This document shows positions 17,379 through 27,600 of a stretch of DNA of 64,000 bases, in pieces. The notes under the pieces are model-generated. The model did no database searches, was not told where the DNA came from, and saw only the letters and a program-made list of their open reading frames with translations. Made by a program: the position numbers and the translations under genes. This DNA is from Maribacter huludaoensis (GTDB lineage Bacteria; Bacteroidota; Bacteroidia; Flavobacteriales; Flavobacteriaceae), in NCBI RefSeq assembly GCF_029350945.1, contig NZ_JARKMS010000003.1, forward strand, positions 1-64,000, given 5' to 3'. How positions within the stretch are numbered: the first letter of the stretch is position 1; each line of letters begins with the position of its first letter.

Positions 17379-18107
17379 TTATTTTTCTTTCTTTTTAAAA
17401 ATGCCACGCAGATCGGTGTTATAAAAAACACCAATTTGTAAGCGATCGTAATTAGCCCCTGTAAAGTGATTTTTTAAGTAACCAAATTGCATGCTTAAAT
17501 CTTCGGTAACATTAACCCCTAGTGCCGCATAGGCACGGTTTTGACCAAATGCACTGTCTTGTAGATTTATGAAAATCTCATCATAGAAATTCAAGAAAAA
17601 GATATCGGTTAGGGGCAAGGTCATTTGAATTCTATAACGGGCTCTGTGCAATGTGTTGCTATCACCTGTAAAATTGTTTTGTATAAACCGCTGTTCTAAA
17701 CGATAGCGATGCTCGAAATTAAATTCCCACACTTTATTTTTAAGAATGAATTGCTCAAATATGCGATGCTCGGAAATTGAATTGTTTTCGACTAAAGTAT
17801 TTACACCAAGTTCATCAAGCTCCGTAAAAGTAGGATCGGTTTCAATAAATCCGTAGCCTAAAGTAGCGATAGCATCAGGATTAATATGATAATTCACCCC
17901 AGTTCTTAGAAGCAACTGGTTAAAGTTCGAAGCCATTTCATAATATCTAAATTGAGCTTCGGTATGTATACTCCATTTATCGGCAATTTTATTGGTTCCA
18001 AAATACATGAACCAACTACCAAAATCGTCTTCTCCTGTACCACCACTTTGAGCATTTATTTGATTAATAGTTGCTAATAATACTAGTAACGTAAAAACTT
18101 TCTTCAT
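17379..18107 (-). CDS. DUF2490 outer-membrane-type protein
   Basis: A 242-residue exported protein (signal peptide MKKVFTLLVLLATINQINAQ) with alternating aromatic strands such as WSIHTEAQFRYYEM, FNFEHRYRLEQRFI and LSMQFGYLKNHF, ending in a short basic tail. This matches DUF2490, a probable outer-membrane beta-barrel family. Located between the dismutase and S9 peptidase genes on the same strand. No specific ligand known. Confidence 0.85.
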   Translation of the reverse strand: MKKVFTLLVLLATINQINAQSGGTGEDDFGSWFMYFGTNKIADKWSIHTEAQFRYYEMASNFNQLLLRTGVNYHINPDAIATLGYGFIETDPTFTELDELGVNTLVENNSISEHRIFEQFILKNKVWEFNFEHRYRLEQRFIQNNFTGDSNTLHRARYRIQMTLPLTDIFFLNFYDEIFINLQDSAFGQNRAYAALGVNVTEDLSMQFGYLKNHFTGANYDRLQIGVFYNTDLRGIFKKKEK

Positions 18108-18141
18108 TCTTTAATTTAATATGAAACTTAAAATTTTGGCT

Positions 18142-20061
18142 TTACTTATCGCCTTCTTCAATGGGTGTTGCTTTATCCTTCTTCAAATACAAATCTAAAA
18201 AATCTAAAACCCTACTATACGCTTCGATCTGATTTTCTTTTTTTACGAAACCATGACCTTCATCTTCAAAGAGCACGTATTCTACGGGAACACCGTTCTT
18301 TTTTACACCTGCAACAATTTCGTCAGATTCTACTTGTAGTACTCTAGGATCTTGAGAACCTTGTAAAACAATTAAGGGTTTGATCACCTTATCGGTATGA
18401 AACAAAGGGGAAATCTCTTTTAACCTTACGGAATCTGCACTGTAAGGGTCTCCTAATTCTTTATATAAGGCATCTTTAAAAGACTCCCACCATGGCGGTA
18501 TACTTTTTAATGTTCGTACCCAATTGGTTACGCCAAACAAATTTACCCCAACGGCAAACTCTTCTGGGGTATAGGTCAATGCCGCCATAGTCATATAACC
18601 ACCGTAAGAGCCGCCAATGATTCCAATTTTATTAGCATCTATTTCTGGCTGTTGGGCAAGCCAATTTTTACCTTCTACACAATCTTTTAAATCCTTATCG
18701 CCATGGTTTAAATCATCCATTTGATAAAAAGTTTTGCCATAACCGCTACTACCTCTGTTGTTAACGGCTAGTACGGCATACCCATGATTGGTCAAATATT
18801 GAATAAATGAGCTAAAGTTCTGTCTACTTTGTCCGCCCGGTCCGCCATGAACCCAAACCAAGGCAGGTACTTTGGTGTCCGCACTTGCCTGGTGGGGCTT
18901 GTAATAAATGGCAGGAATTTCAACCCCATCAAAAGACTTGTAACGTATTACTTCTGCGTTCACCAAGTCTTCACCATTTATTTCGCTATTTAAAACATTG
19001 GTCAACTGGGTCTGTTCTTTGGTTTCTAAATTATAAACGAACAAATTAGAAGGGGTGTGTGACCCACCAGCATAAAAACGCATTAGTTTTTCATCATCTG
19101 AGAAATCTACACTGGTTACGTCCAAACCATCCAAAGAAGGAAGAGCAACATTTTCACTGGTGCTAACATTCTTTATTTCAATGACATTCTTGGCATCTTC
19201 GTTAATATAAGTCACTTGATAGGTGCCGTTTTCCGTAAAATAGGTACCCCATATATCCCAATTTTTCTGCATCACCTTTTCTCTGTTGCCAGTGGCAATA
19301 TCGTACTTCATTAAATAAGAGAATTCCTCTCCATCATCTGTGGTATAATACAAGGAAGAACCATCATTGGAAAATCCAGAGCTACTGTTGGCGCTTTGAT
19401 TTTCATTGATTTTGGTCAGCTTTTTATCTGAGACGGTGTAAATAAACAAATCGGAATCATTGGTATTGATCGGCTTGCCCAAGGTTATATATTTCTTGTC
19501 CTCGGAAATTCCGTCAATGCTATAACCTTCCGTATTTTCATAGATCAGGGTAGGCTCAAGAGTTTCTAAGTCCATTTCATAGATATCATCATTTCTAGGG
19601 TTTCTCTCGTTAGAAGTATAGTAAAAACTCATATCATCTTCTGCCCACCCGTAGAACGATGCACGGGCACCTTCTGCCGGTGTAAGGTCGGTCTGCGTAC
19701 CGTCTAGATCTCTGACGTAAATATGAAATATCTCATCACCGTTTCCATCCATTCTAAACAACATGCGTTCATCTTTTGGAAAATAGGATATGGCGAATAC
19801 AGATGCACTGTCAGACATGGTAACGGGAGTCAATTCACCGCCGCTTGTAGGCACCGTATACATGTTGTAAATACCAGATCTATTACTTGAGATAAGTAAT
19901 TTAGAATTATCAGGGGAAAAACTACCGCCACCAATGGCTTCGTTATCCATCATTTGTTTGATGGTATAGGTCTTCATCGTTTCTGCAATAGAAGGTTTTT
20001 TAGGTTCTTCTTTACAGCTTAACATAAGCGTAAACACAAAGCAAGCCATTAGGTACTTCAT
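18142..20061 (-). CDS. S9 family prolyl-oligopeptidase-like lipoprotein
   Basis: A 639-residue lipoprotein (FTLMLSC, lipid Cys at residue 16). Residues about 30-360 form a beta-propeller of WD40/PD40-type repeats (GGGSFSPDNSKLLISSNRSG, YYTSNERNPRNDDIYEMDL); residues 385-630 form an alpha/beta hydrolase with WVHGGPGGQSRQ (oxyanion region), nucleophile Ser in GGSYGGY, Asp in GSQDPRV and His in FEDEGHGF. All catalytic elements are intact. Cleaves short peptides in the envelope. Spaced 34 bases from the DUF2490 gene start and 34 bases from the next large gene. Confidence 0.93.
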   Translation of the reverse strand: MKYLMACFVFTLMLSCKEEPKKPSIAETMKTYTIKQMMDNEAIGGGSFSPDNSKLLISSNRSGIYNMYTVPTSGGELTPVTMSDSASVFAISYFPKDERMLFRMDGNGDEIFHIYVRDLDGTQTDLTPAEGARASFYGWAEDDMSFYYTSNERNPRNDDIYEMDLETLEPTLIYENTEGYSIDGISEDKKYITLGKPINTNDSDLFIYTVSDKKLTKINENQSANSSSGFSNDGSSLYYTTDDGEEFSYLMKYDIATGNREKVMQKNWDIWGTYFTENGTYQVTYINEDAKNVIEIKNVSTSENVALPSLDGLDVTSVDFSDDEKLMRFYAGGSHTPSNLFVYNLETKEQTQLTNVLNSEINGEDLVNAEVIRYKSFDGVEIPAIYYKPHQASADTKVPALVWVHGGPGGQSRQNFSSFIQYLTNHGYAVLAVNNRGSSGYGKTFYQMDDLNHGDKDLKDCVEGKNWLAQQPEIDANKIGIIGGSYGGYMTMAALTYTPEEFAVGVNLFGVTNWVRTLKSIPPWWESFKDALYKELGDPYSADSVRLKEISPLFHTDKVIKPLIVLQGSQDPRVLQVESDEIVAGVKKNGVPVEYVLFEDEGHGFVKKENQIEAYSRVLDFLDLYLKKDKATPIEEGDK

Positions 20062-20095
20062 AGTAGTGGTTTTTAGAATGTTAGACTTTTACATA

Positions 20096-23000
20096 TTAAT
20101 TCAAATTAAAAACTTCTGTTTCTTTAAAAGGTGATATATCTAAGCTTTTCATATTAGTTTGGTATTCTACCCATTCTTTGGCGAAGAAAGCATTTGTTTT
20201 TTGTAGCGCGCTCTGCAGATCATCTTTGGCAAATTGCATTAATTGTTTTTCCGTTGCCGTCATACCGGTTTTTCTAGATCCTACGTAGCGCCTTGCAATT
20301 TGAATACGTTGCATTACCGTCATTTCTTTACTACGGGTTATTCCTTGTCTTTTATCGACCTTACCTAAATATATAGCGGTGATAGAATCTATTTGTTTAA
20401 TGATATCTTTAGAGGCGTCTATTTGTTCTTTGTACTTTTTATCGTCCTCTTTTTTCAGATCTTTTTGAAACTTCTCTGCAACCTCTTTACTTTTTGCCAA
20501 TTGCTGTACCGCATCTGCTGCTGTCTGCATGTATGATTCCAATTCTTTTCCGTTTGCATAGGCTTCATTGATTCCTGTTTGAGATACTTCTAAACGTGGG
20601 TCTGATTTTACCGTAATCGTAGTTTCTTCTTCCAGATCACCGTATAACATTTTTATGGTATAGGTGCCTGGTTTTACGTCTAAACCGCCAGATTCTTTCT
20701 TTTTGGTCTGTACTTTTCTAGAAGGTCTATCCGCGCCTTTTTCATCCATTCCCCAGTAGATTCTGTGAAATCCTGCTTTTTCAGGAGTCTTGTATTTTAA
20801 AGTACGGATCAGTCTATCGCCATCGTAAAAATCGAACTGAACGGAATCTTTCTTTTGAACTCCGGTCAACGCAACGGTATCTGTTTTTTCTTCTGTTTTT
20901 TCATCGGATGAATCCTCTTTTTTACCCTTCATGCCCTTGCCCTTTTTGGCAGCTTTTTTACCTTCCTTTAAATAATAGGTAATCATAGCACCTGACTTTC
21001 TGTTTACACCTTGGTAAAGACCATCGGCACCAAAACGACTGCCTGTAGGTTGTTGGTAAGATGCCTGATATGCTGTTGGCGGAGTAAATAATTCTATTTC
21101 CTTGTTTAAAATTGTAACATCTGCGGCTAGAGCCCGTAACGGACGAATATCATCTAAAACCCACGCAGCACGACCAAATGTACCGATTACCAAATCTTGC
21201 TCTCTTGGGTGAATGGCTAAATCTTTGGTAGAAACCGTTGGGAAACCTTCGGTCCATTTTTGCCATTTTTCTCCGGCATTGAAAGAAACATACAATCCGT
21301 CATCGGTACCTAGGAACAATAAATTAGGATTTTCAGGGTCTTCAATAATAGATAGGGTATAGCTTTCTACATCTGTAGCATCAACAATTCTTGTCCAAGT
21401 TTTACCATAGTCTTTGGTGCGGTACGCATATGGCGTATAATTGAATCTTCTGTAATCGTTGGCGATCAACAATGCTTCACCTTTATTATGGGCAGATGCC
21501 TTTATTTGCGGAATCCAACTTCCTTTTGGTAAGCCTTTGATGTTTGCGGTTACTTCTGTCCAGGTTCCTCCACCGTTTTGGGTATAGTGCACACGACCGT
21601 CATCAGAGCCTACCCAAAGCATATCCTTTTCAACTGCAGAGGGTTCAATAACCAAAATTGTGGTATGGTTTTCGGCACCGGTTGCATCCATAGATAGACC
21701 ACCACTTTCACTTTGCTTTTGTTTTTCTGGATCGTTAGTTGTCAAATCAGGTGAAATCACTTTCCAAGTCAATGCCTTATCCGTACTCTTGTGTACAAAC
21801 TGACTACCAAAATAAACGGTACTGGTATCAAAAGGATCTTGACTAATGGCCGAGTTCCAATTGAAACGTAATTCGGTATCCGCATCTGGTGGAGTAGGGC
21901 GTACAATGTAGTTATCACCGGTTACATGATCAAAACGTTGTACATTACCTTGTTGGCTCATGGTATACCCATATCTGGAATCTACAGGATCTGGAACAAC
22001 ATCAAAACCGTCACCAAAACTAATTTCTTGCCAGTAGCTATTACGAATTCCCTGTGCTTTCCAAACATAGGCAGGTCCTCTCCAAGAACCGTTATCTTGC
22101 ATACCGCCATAGACGTTATATGGATATTCATTATCTACTGCAATATGGTAGAACTGCGCAACGGGAAGGTTGCCCACAAATCGCCATGTTTTTCCGCCAT
22201 CTTTAGAGATATTGAGTCCGCCATCATTACCGTCCATCATAAACTGTCCGTTTTCTGGGTGGATCCAAAAGGCGTGATGATCGGGGTGTACCCCGTTATC
22301 CGCACGGTATGCCGGCATCAATTGCGTAAAGTTTTTACCGCCATCTTGCGAAACGTTCACATAGGTGAATACGGAGAATACCCTGTTTTCATTTTCTGGG
22401 TCTACGTAAATTTCAGAGTAATAGAAAGGTCTGTTACCTATATCACTCTTATCGTTTACTTTTTTCCATTTAAAACCGCCATCTTCAGATTTATACAACG
22501 CATTCTTTTTAGCTTCAACCAAGGCATAGATAACTTCAGGTTTTCCCGGAGCAATGGCAACACCAATTCTACCCAGGTCACCGGCAGGTAAGCCATCTTC
22601 CTCGCTTAATTTTTTCCAGTTTTTACCACCATCGTGGGTCATGTAAAGTCCGCTACCTGCGCCACCGGAGTTAAAGAACCAAGGTTCGCGCTTGTGTTCC
22701 CACATAGCAGCGATCAGTTTATTAGGGTTGGTAGGATCCATAATAAGATCTGCAACCCCTGTTTTATTATTTACGAACAACACCTTTTCCCAAGTCTCGC
22801 CACCATCGGTAGTCTTAAAAACTCCGCGTTCTGGGTGTTCTCCCCAAGGAGATCCAATAGCACCTACATAAACCGTGTTAGGGTTCATGGGGTCTATTTT
22901 GATTCTATGAATATGTCTGGTTTTTTCAAGCCCCATAGATTTCCAGGTCTTTCCACCATCAAGGGATTTGTATACTCCGTAACCACCGTTTAAGCTATTT

Positions 23001-23332
23001 CTTGGGTTACCTTCACCAGTACCAGCCCAAATTATGGACGGATTACTTTGTTGAATAGCAAGCGCACCAATAGATGCGGTCACTTCTTTATCAAAAATAG
23101 GTTCCCATTTTACGCCACCGGAAGTAGATTTCCATAATCCGCCAGAAGCGGTACCTACATACATAATATCCGGGTTGTCATTGACAACATCAATGGCGGT
23201 TACACGGCCGCTCATACCACCGGGACCAATGTTACGGGGCTTTAGGTCTTGAACCAGGTCCATTTTAAAATCTTGTGCAGAAACGAAAATAGATGCGAAA
23301 AGCATCAACAGGGAGAGTAATCTTCTTGTCAT
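20096..23332 (-). CDS. Large secreted BNR/VPS10-type propeller protein
   Basis: A 1,078-residue exported protein (signal peptide ending IFVSAQ). Residues about 25-730 contain many sialidase/VPS10-like units of the type SxDGGKTWK (DGGKTWKSMG, DGGETWEKVL, DGGKNWKKLS, NAGEKWQKWT). A Lys-rich low-complexity insert (about 795-820) precedes a C-terminal part with a beta domain (FYDGDRLIRTLKYKTPEKAG) and a helical region. No enzyme motif was found. Such proteins are frequently predicted glycosyl-hydrolase-like, but the catalytic role is unproven. Same strand as the S9 peptidase, so the two probably form an operon. Confidence 0.85.
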   Translation of the reverse strand: MTRRLLSLLMLFASIFVSAQDFKMDLVQDLKPRNIGPGGMSGRVTAIDVVNDNPDIMYVGTASGGLWKSTSGGVKWEPIFDKEVTASIGALAIQQSNPSIIWAGTGEGNPRNSLNGGYGVYKSLDGGKTWKSMGLEKTRHIHRIKIDPMNPNTVYVGAIGSPWGEHPERGVFKTTDGGETWEKVLFVNNKTGVADLIMDPTNPNKLIAAMWEHKREPWFFNSGGAGSGLYMTHDGGKNWKKLSEEDGLPAGDLGRIGVAIAPGKPEVIYALVEAKKNALYKSEDGGFKWKKVNDKSDIGNRPFYYSEIYVDPENENRVFSVFTYVNVSQDGGKNFTQLMPAYRADNGVHPDHHAFWIHPENGQFMMDGNDGGLNISKDGGKTWRFVGNLPVAQFYHIAVDNEYPYNVYGGMQDNGSWRGPAYVWKAQGIRNSYWQEISFGDGFDVVPDPVDSRYGYTMSQQGNVQRFDHVTGDNYIVRPTPPDADTELRFNWNSAISQDPFDTSTVYFGSQFVHKSTDKALTWKVISPDLTTNDPEKQKQSESGGLSMDATGAENHTTILVIEPSAVEKDMLWVGSDDGRVHYTQNGGGTWTEVTANIKGLPKGSWIPQIKASAHNKGEALLIANDYRRFNYTPYAYRTKDYGKTWTRIVDATDVESYTLSIIEDPENPNLLFLGTDDGLYVSFNAGEKWQKWTEGFPTVSTKDLAIHPREQDLVIGTFGRAAWVLDDIRPLRALAADVTILNKEIELFTPPTAYQASYQQPTGSRFGADGLYQGVNRKSGAMITYYLKEGKKAAKKGKGMKGKKEDSSDEKTEEKTDTVALTGVQKKDSVQFDFYDGDRLIRTLKYKTPEKAGFHRIYWGMDEKGADRPSRKVQTKKKESGGLDVKPGTYTIKMLYGDLEEETTITVKSDPRLEVSQTGINEAYANGKELESYMQTAADAVQQLAKSKEVAEKFQKDLKKEDDKKYKEQIDASKDIIKQIDSITAIYLGKVDKRQGITRSKEMTVMQRIQIARRYVGSRKTGMTATEKQLMQFAKDDLQSALQKTNAFFAKEWVEYQTNMKSLDISPFKETEVFNLN

Positions 23333-23527
23333 TTGAGTGGTTTGTTAGTTATGTTTCTAAAAATAGCGGAAAAGAAAAGGAAGTATTCTTAAAAGGATGT
23401 TAACAGTATGTAGTTTTGAAGAATCCGTAATCCTTTAACAGTTTTGTGGTCCAGTGATCAGTTTTCAGTGTTCAGTTGGCAGTAGCAGTTTTCAGTTGAT
23501 GGTTACAGTGTAGTTAACGGTGCTGAA

Positions 23528-23674
23528 TGGTCAGTTCGAGTGGCTTTTTAGTTGTAGCATAGCGGAAACTGAAAAGTTGCCTGCCTGCGGGCGGGCAGGT
23601 ATCGAGAATTTTTGGAACACATAAAGGTTCTCGATACAAATTTCTCGTTCCTCGAAATTCACTCGAACTGACCA
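23528..23674. repeat. Compound (nested) inverted repeat, REP-like
   Basis: Outer arms TGGTCAGTTCGAGTG (23528-23542) and CACTCGAACTGACCA (23660-23674) are a perfect 15-base inverted repeat. Nested inside are TATCGAGAA / TTCTCGATA (23600-23608 and 23628-23636) and a GC-rich partial palindrome around 23582-23599 (CTGCCTGCGGGCGGGCAGG). Such nested structures resemble REP/BIME-type elements scattered in flavobacterial chromosomes. Confidence 0.7.
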
Positions 23675-23684
23675 ATGATTAGTA

Positions 23685-23708
23685 GGTCACTGAGCGTAGC
23701 CGAAGTGA
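23685..23708. repeat. Dispersed repeat GGTCACTGAGCG, copy 1
   Basis: GGTCACTGAGCGTAGCCGAA then GTGA. The same unit occurs at 23802-23827 and, with one change, at 44689-44712. Its ends are inversely complementary (GGTCACT / AGTGACC in copy 2). Confidence 0.7.
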
Positions 23709-23801
23709 TAGTTTGTTCAGTTGGCAGTATCAGTTTTCAGTTTTCAAAAAACAGTTTTCAGTTTTCACCAATAGTTGAGCCATGCGTTTCTCCTAAACCA
23801 A

Positions 23802-23827
23802 GGTCACTGAGCGTAGCCGAAGTGACC
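23802..23827. repeat. Dispersed repeat GGTCACTGAGCG, copy 2
   Basis: GGTCACTGAGCGTAGCCGAA then GTGACC; a complete copy with 7-base inverse ends. See copies at 23685 and 44689. Confidence 0.7.
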
Positions 23828-23872
23828 GAGCAACGAGCAACGAGCAACTAACAACCAACACCCAACTACCAA

Positions 23873-24466
23873 TCAAAGAACTTGAAAAATCCCGAACAAC
23901 TCGTTCCCTTGTCTTGGTTTAATGGAGTTATAGCAAGGATCGAAAGTGATCGTTTTAAAATAGGGTGATAAATAATTGATGTACAGATCTTTGTTTCCGC
24001 CAAAAGGTCGTTTTTCCATATCACCGGTTAGGGGAAAAGTGAACCAGAGTCCCACTAATTTCCCATTAGATTTTAATAGGCTTGCCATTTGTTTGGCATA
24101 GGCATTTCTATTAGCATCGGTAGGTACAAAGGAGCAGAAAAAGGTTTGCTCTAAAATTAGATCGTATTGGCCTTTGAACTCAAAAAAATCAGATTGGTGC
24201 ATGTTTTCATCGGGGAAATCGGGATTTCTTTTTTTAAATTCTTTTAGCGGAATTTGGGAAATATCTAGAATATGGACATTGGTAAATCCTTGCTTCCAAA
24301 GGTATTCGGCTTCGTAAGCATTTCCGGCACCCGGAATTAAAATCTGAATCGATTTATCGGTTAATTGATCGGCATATTCTTTAATGGGCGTAGAAGGGTA
24401 GCCAATGTCCCAACCCATATCTTTATTTATATACCTTTCTGTCCAATAATGCTCTTCTTCTTTCAA
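23873..24466 (-). CDS. TPMT-like SAM-dependent methyltransferase
   Basis: A 197-residue methyltransferase of the thiopurine-methyltransferase type. YWTERYINKDMGWDIGYPST at the start is the family's Trp-containing N-terminus; ILIPGAGNAYEAEYLW (about 42-57) is the SAM-binding motif I, VHILDIS motif II and YDLILEQTFFCSF motif III. In the family the substrates include thiols, halides and arsenic or tellurium species; the substrate here is unknown. Divergent from the S41 peptidase gene. Confidence 0.88.
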   Translation of the reverse strand: MKEEEHYWTERYINKDMGWDIGYPSTPIKEYADQLTDKSIQILIPGAGNAYEAEYLWKQGFTNVHILDISQIPLKEFKKRNPDFPDENMHQSDFFEFKGQYDLILEQTFFCSFVPTDANRNAYAKQMASLLKSNGKLVGLWFTFPLTGDMEKRPFGGNKDLYINYLSPYFKTITFDPCYNSIKPRQGNELFGIFQVL

Positions 24467-24557
24467 GATAATAGTATTTGTCGGTACAGTAAATTTAATC
24501 AGAATTAGCCAATTTCAACCAGCTATGTAGAATTGAATACCATTGATCATAGTTTCA

Positions 24558-24588
24558 TTGCCGTAGATAAATCAAATACCTATCTTTC
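24558..24588 (+). promoter_or_regulatory. Candidate Bacteroidota sigma-A promoter for the S41 peptidase gene
   Basis: TTG (24558-24560) and TATCTTTC (24581-24588; consensus TAnnTTTG with one mismatch) are separated by 20 bases, the normal spacing for Bacteroidota -33/-7 elements. The start codon follows 30 bases downstream. Confidence 0.45.
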
Positions 24589-24618
24589 GTATCTACTAAA
24601 TACCAACTACTTAAATTC

Positions 24619-27600
24619 ATGAAATACTCTTTTTTATCGGTAATGGCAATTTGCCTAACGTACGTATGTTCAGCACAGACAAATCCACAATGGGCACGTT
24701 ACCCGGCCATTTCTCCCAACGGTGAAACTATTGCGTTTACGTACAAAGGAAACCTCTTTACAGTTCCTGTAGATGGTGGCGTGGCAAAACAGCTAACGTA
24801 CCACGTTGCTAATGATTATGCTCCGGTTTGGAGCAAGAACGGAGAAAAAATTGCTTTCTCTTCGGATAGGTACGGCAATTTTGATGTGTATATCATGGAT
24901 GCCAAAGGCGGACCGTCAACCAGATTGACATACCATAGTAACGATGAAAAGGCGTTCAGTTTTTCTGCAGACGATACCGCAGTTTTATTTGGCGCCATGC
25001 GATTGGATGATGCCGAGCATCGTCAATACCCAACAGCATCACAACCAGAACTGTACAGTGTTCCCGCAAATGGGGGCAGGGTAGATCAGGTGTTGACCGT
25101 TCCAGCAGAAGATGTTCAAGTAAATGCCGATGGTTCTAAAATGGTATATCATGATAAAAAAGGCTATGAAGATGCCTTTAGAAAGCATCACACATCTGCC
25201 ATTACCAGAGATATTTGGTCGTATGAACCAGCAACGGGAAAACATACCAAATTAACCAATTTTAAGGGAGAAGACCGTAATCCGGTATTTTCAAAAGACG
25301 GTAGTGCCATTTACTATTTAAGCGAGCAAGAAGGCTCTTTTAATGTCTATTCCATGTCGTTGACGGGAGCACCAGAAATTACTGCACATACCAATTATAA
25401 GACCCATCCGGTACGCTCGTTAAGTATTGGGAACAATACCTTGGCATTTGGTTATGATGGTGAAATTTATACGCTAAAAGCCGGTGAAGGTGCTAAGAAG
25501 GTAGAAATCATAGTAAGAACGCAAGAAGATAGTAATGCTATCACCTATAAATCGGTCAACGGTGGTGTGCAAGAAATGGATGTAGCCCCTAACGGCAAAG
25601 AAATTGCATTTATAAGCAGGGGAGAAGTATTTGTGACCTCTGTAGATGGTTCGTTGACCAAGCGTATCACCAACACCCCGGAACAGGAACGCTTTGTAAA
25701 GTTTACTCCAGATGGCGCATCTGTAGCGTACAGCAGTGAACGCAATGGCAAGTGGAGCATTTTTAAATCTTCAAAGGTGCGATCGGAAGAACCTTATTTC
25801 TTTGCGGCTACCCTGATCAAAGAAGATACTTTGGTAACGTCTGAAAATGATATTTACTCGCCTGAGTTTTCTCCGGATAGTACCTATGTGGCATATATAG
25901 AAGATAGAAAGACCTTAAAGGTCAAGAATTTAAAGACGAAAGAGGTCACCACATTACTGACTCCAGATGAAATCATACATATGAGGGACGGAGACCAGTA
26001 TTACCAGTGGAGTCCGGATAGCAAATGGCTATTGGTAGATTGGAGTGTTTCACTGAACAACACGGAGGTGCTTTTGATATCCATGGATGGGAAAAAGCGT
26101 AAAAACCTGACCCAAAGTGGCTATTATGAGTACTACCCAAAATGGGTGAAAGATGGTAGTCAGATCATGTATTTCACTAACCGTAACGGACTAAAAAGTT
26201 ATGCCACCAGTGGTTCTTTTGAGACCGATGTATATACCATGTTCTTGACCCAAGAGTCTTGGGATAAATTCAACAATACCAAAGAAGAGTATGATCTGTT
26301 GAAAATGATAGAAGAGACTAAAAAAGAAAAAGAAGGCGAGGATAAAGACGATAAAAAGAAGAAGGATAAAAAGGATGAGAAGCCAAAGGTAAACACCTTA
26401 AAGTTCGATTTGGAGGATGTAGACCGAAGAAAGGCGCGATTAACCATACACTCCTCTAAACTGTCTGATGCCGTACTCTCAAAAGATGGGGAAAAACTGT
26501 ACTACCTGACCAAATTTGAAAAGGACTATAATCTTTGGGAAACCGAAATACGTACCAAAAGCACCAAAATGTTGGTGGCGCTAGGTGCAAAATCGGCAAG
26601 TTTACAGTGGGATGCCGAGAAGGAAAACTTATTTTTATTATCAGATGGTAGCATTTCTAAAGTAGATGTCGCGGGCGGTAAAAAAGAACCGGTGAAACTG
26701 AATGCCGAAATGGTATTGGATGCCGATGCCGAACGTAAGTTTATGTTCGATCATATTTGGCTAAAGACCAATGGCATATTTTATACCTCTACCTTTCATG
26801 GAATTGATTGGCATGCTATGCGTACCGAATATGAAAAGTACCTGCCGCATATTGGCAATGACTTTGAGTTTATGGAAATGGTATCGGAAATGTTGGGAGA
26901 GCTGAACGTAAGTCACGCCGGCGGACGCTTCTACGGTGCCATTGAAAATGGTGATGAAACCGCATCGTTGGGTATTTTTATGGATTATGATTATAAAGGC
27001 GACGGAATAAAAATTACCGAAGTCATAAAAGGCGGTCCGTTGGATAAGGCTGGTTTTGACATTTCACCCGGCATGATTATACAGAAAATAAACGGTGAGA
27101 CCATTGGTGCGGACACGGATGTGGCGCGCTATTTAAACCGCATTGCCGGAGATTTTACCCTGCTTGATATTGTGGATGAAAAAGGCAAAAAGAAACAGCT
27201 GACCGTAAAGCCTATTTCGCTAAGGGAAGAAGGAGGTCTGTTGTATGACCGTTGGGTGAAAACCAATGAAAAGGAAGTGCTGGAAAAGAGCAATGGAGCC
27301 TTGGGCTATGTGCATATACCCGGAATGGCAGACGGACCTTACCGTACCATTTATGAAGAAATGCTGGGCAAGTTCAATGATAAAAAAGCGGTCATTATAG
27401 ATACCCGTTTTAATGGTGGTGGCGATTTAGTGGCAGACCTGGCCATGTTCTTTACCGGTATACCATTTTTATCTTACGAAACCGAGGATAGGGTAGTTGG
27501 TGGCGAGCCAACCTCTAGGTGGACAAAACCAACCTTGGCCATGTTCAATGAATCTATGTATAGCGACGGTTCTTGCTTTGCGAGCGGTTATGTGGATCTA

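Larger units (their letters stand above)
23333..23872. other. Repeat-rich intergenic region
   Basis: A 540-base gene-free stretch made of simple dispersed repeats: degenerate units of CAGTTTTCAGTTGGCAGT around 23456-23506 and 23714-23766, the compound inverted repeat at 23528-23674, two GGTCACTGAGCG elements (23685, 23802) and an AACGAGC-type low-complexity tract near 23828-23870. Confidence 0.7.

Noticed and set aside
21926-22591. Long open frame opposite the BNR/VPS10-type gene
   Set aside because: Antisense shadow in a long coding sequence; no start context or family features.
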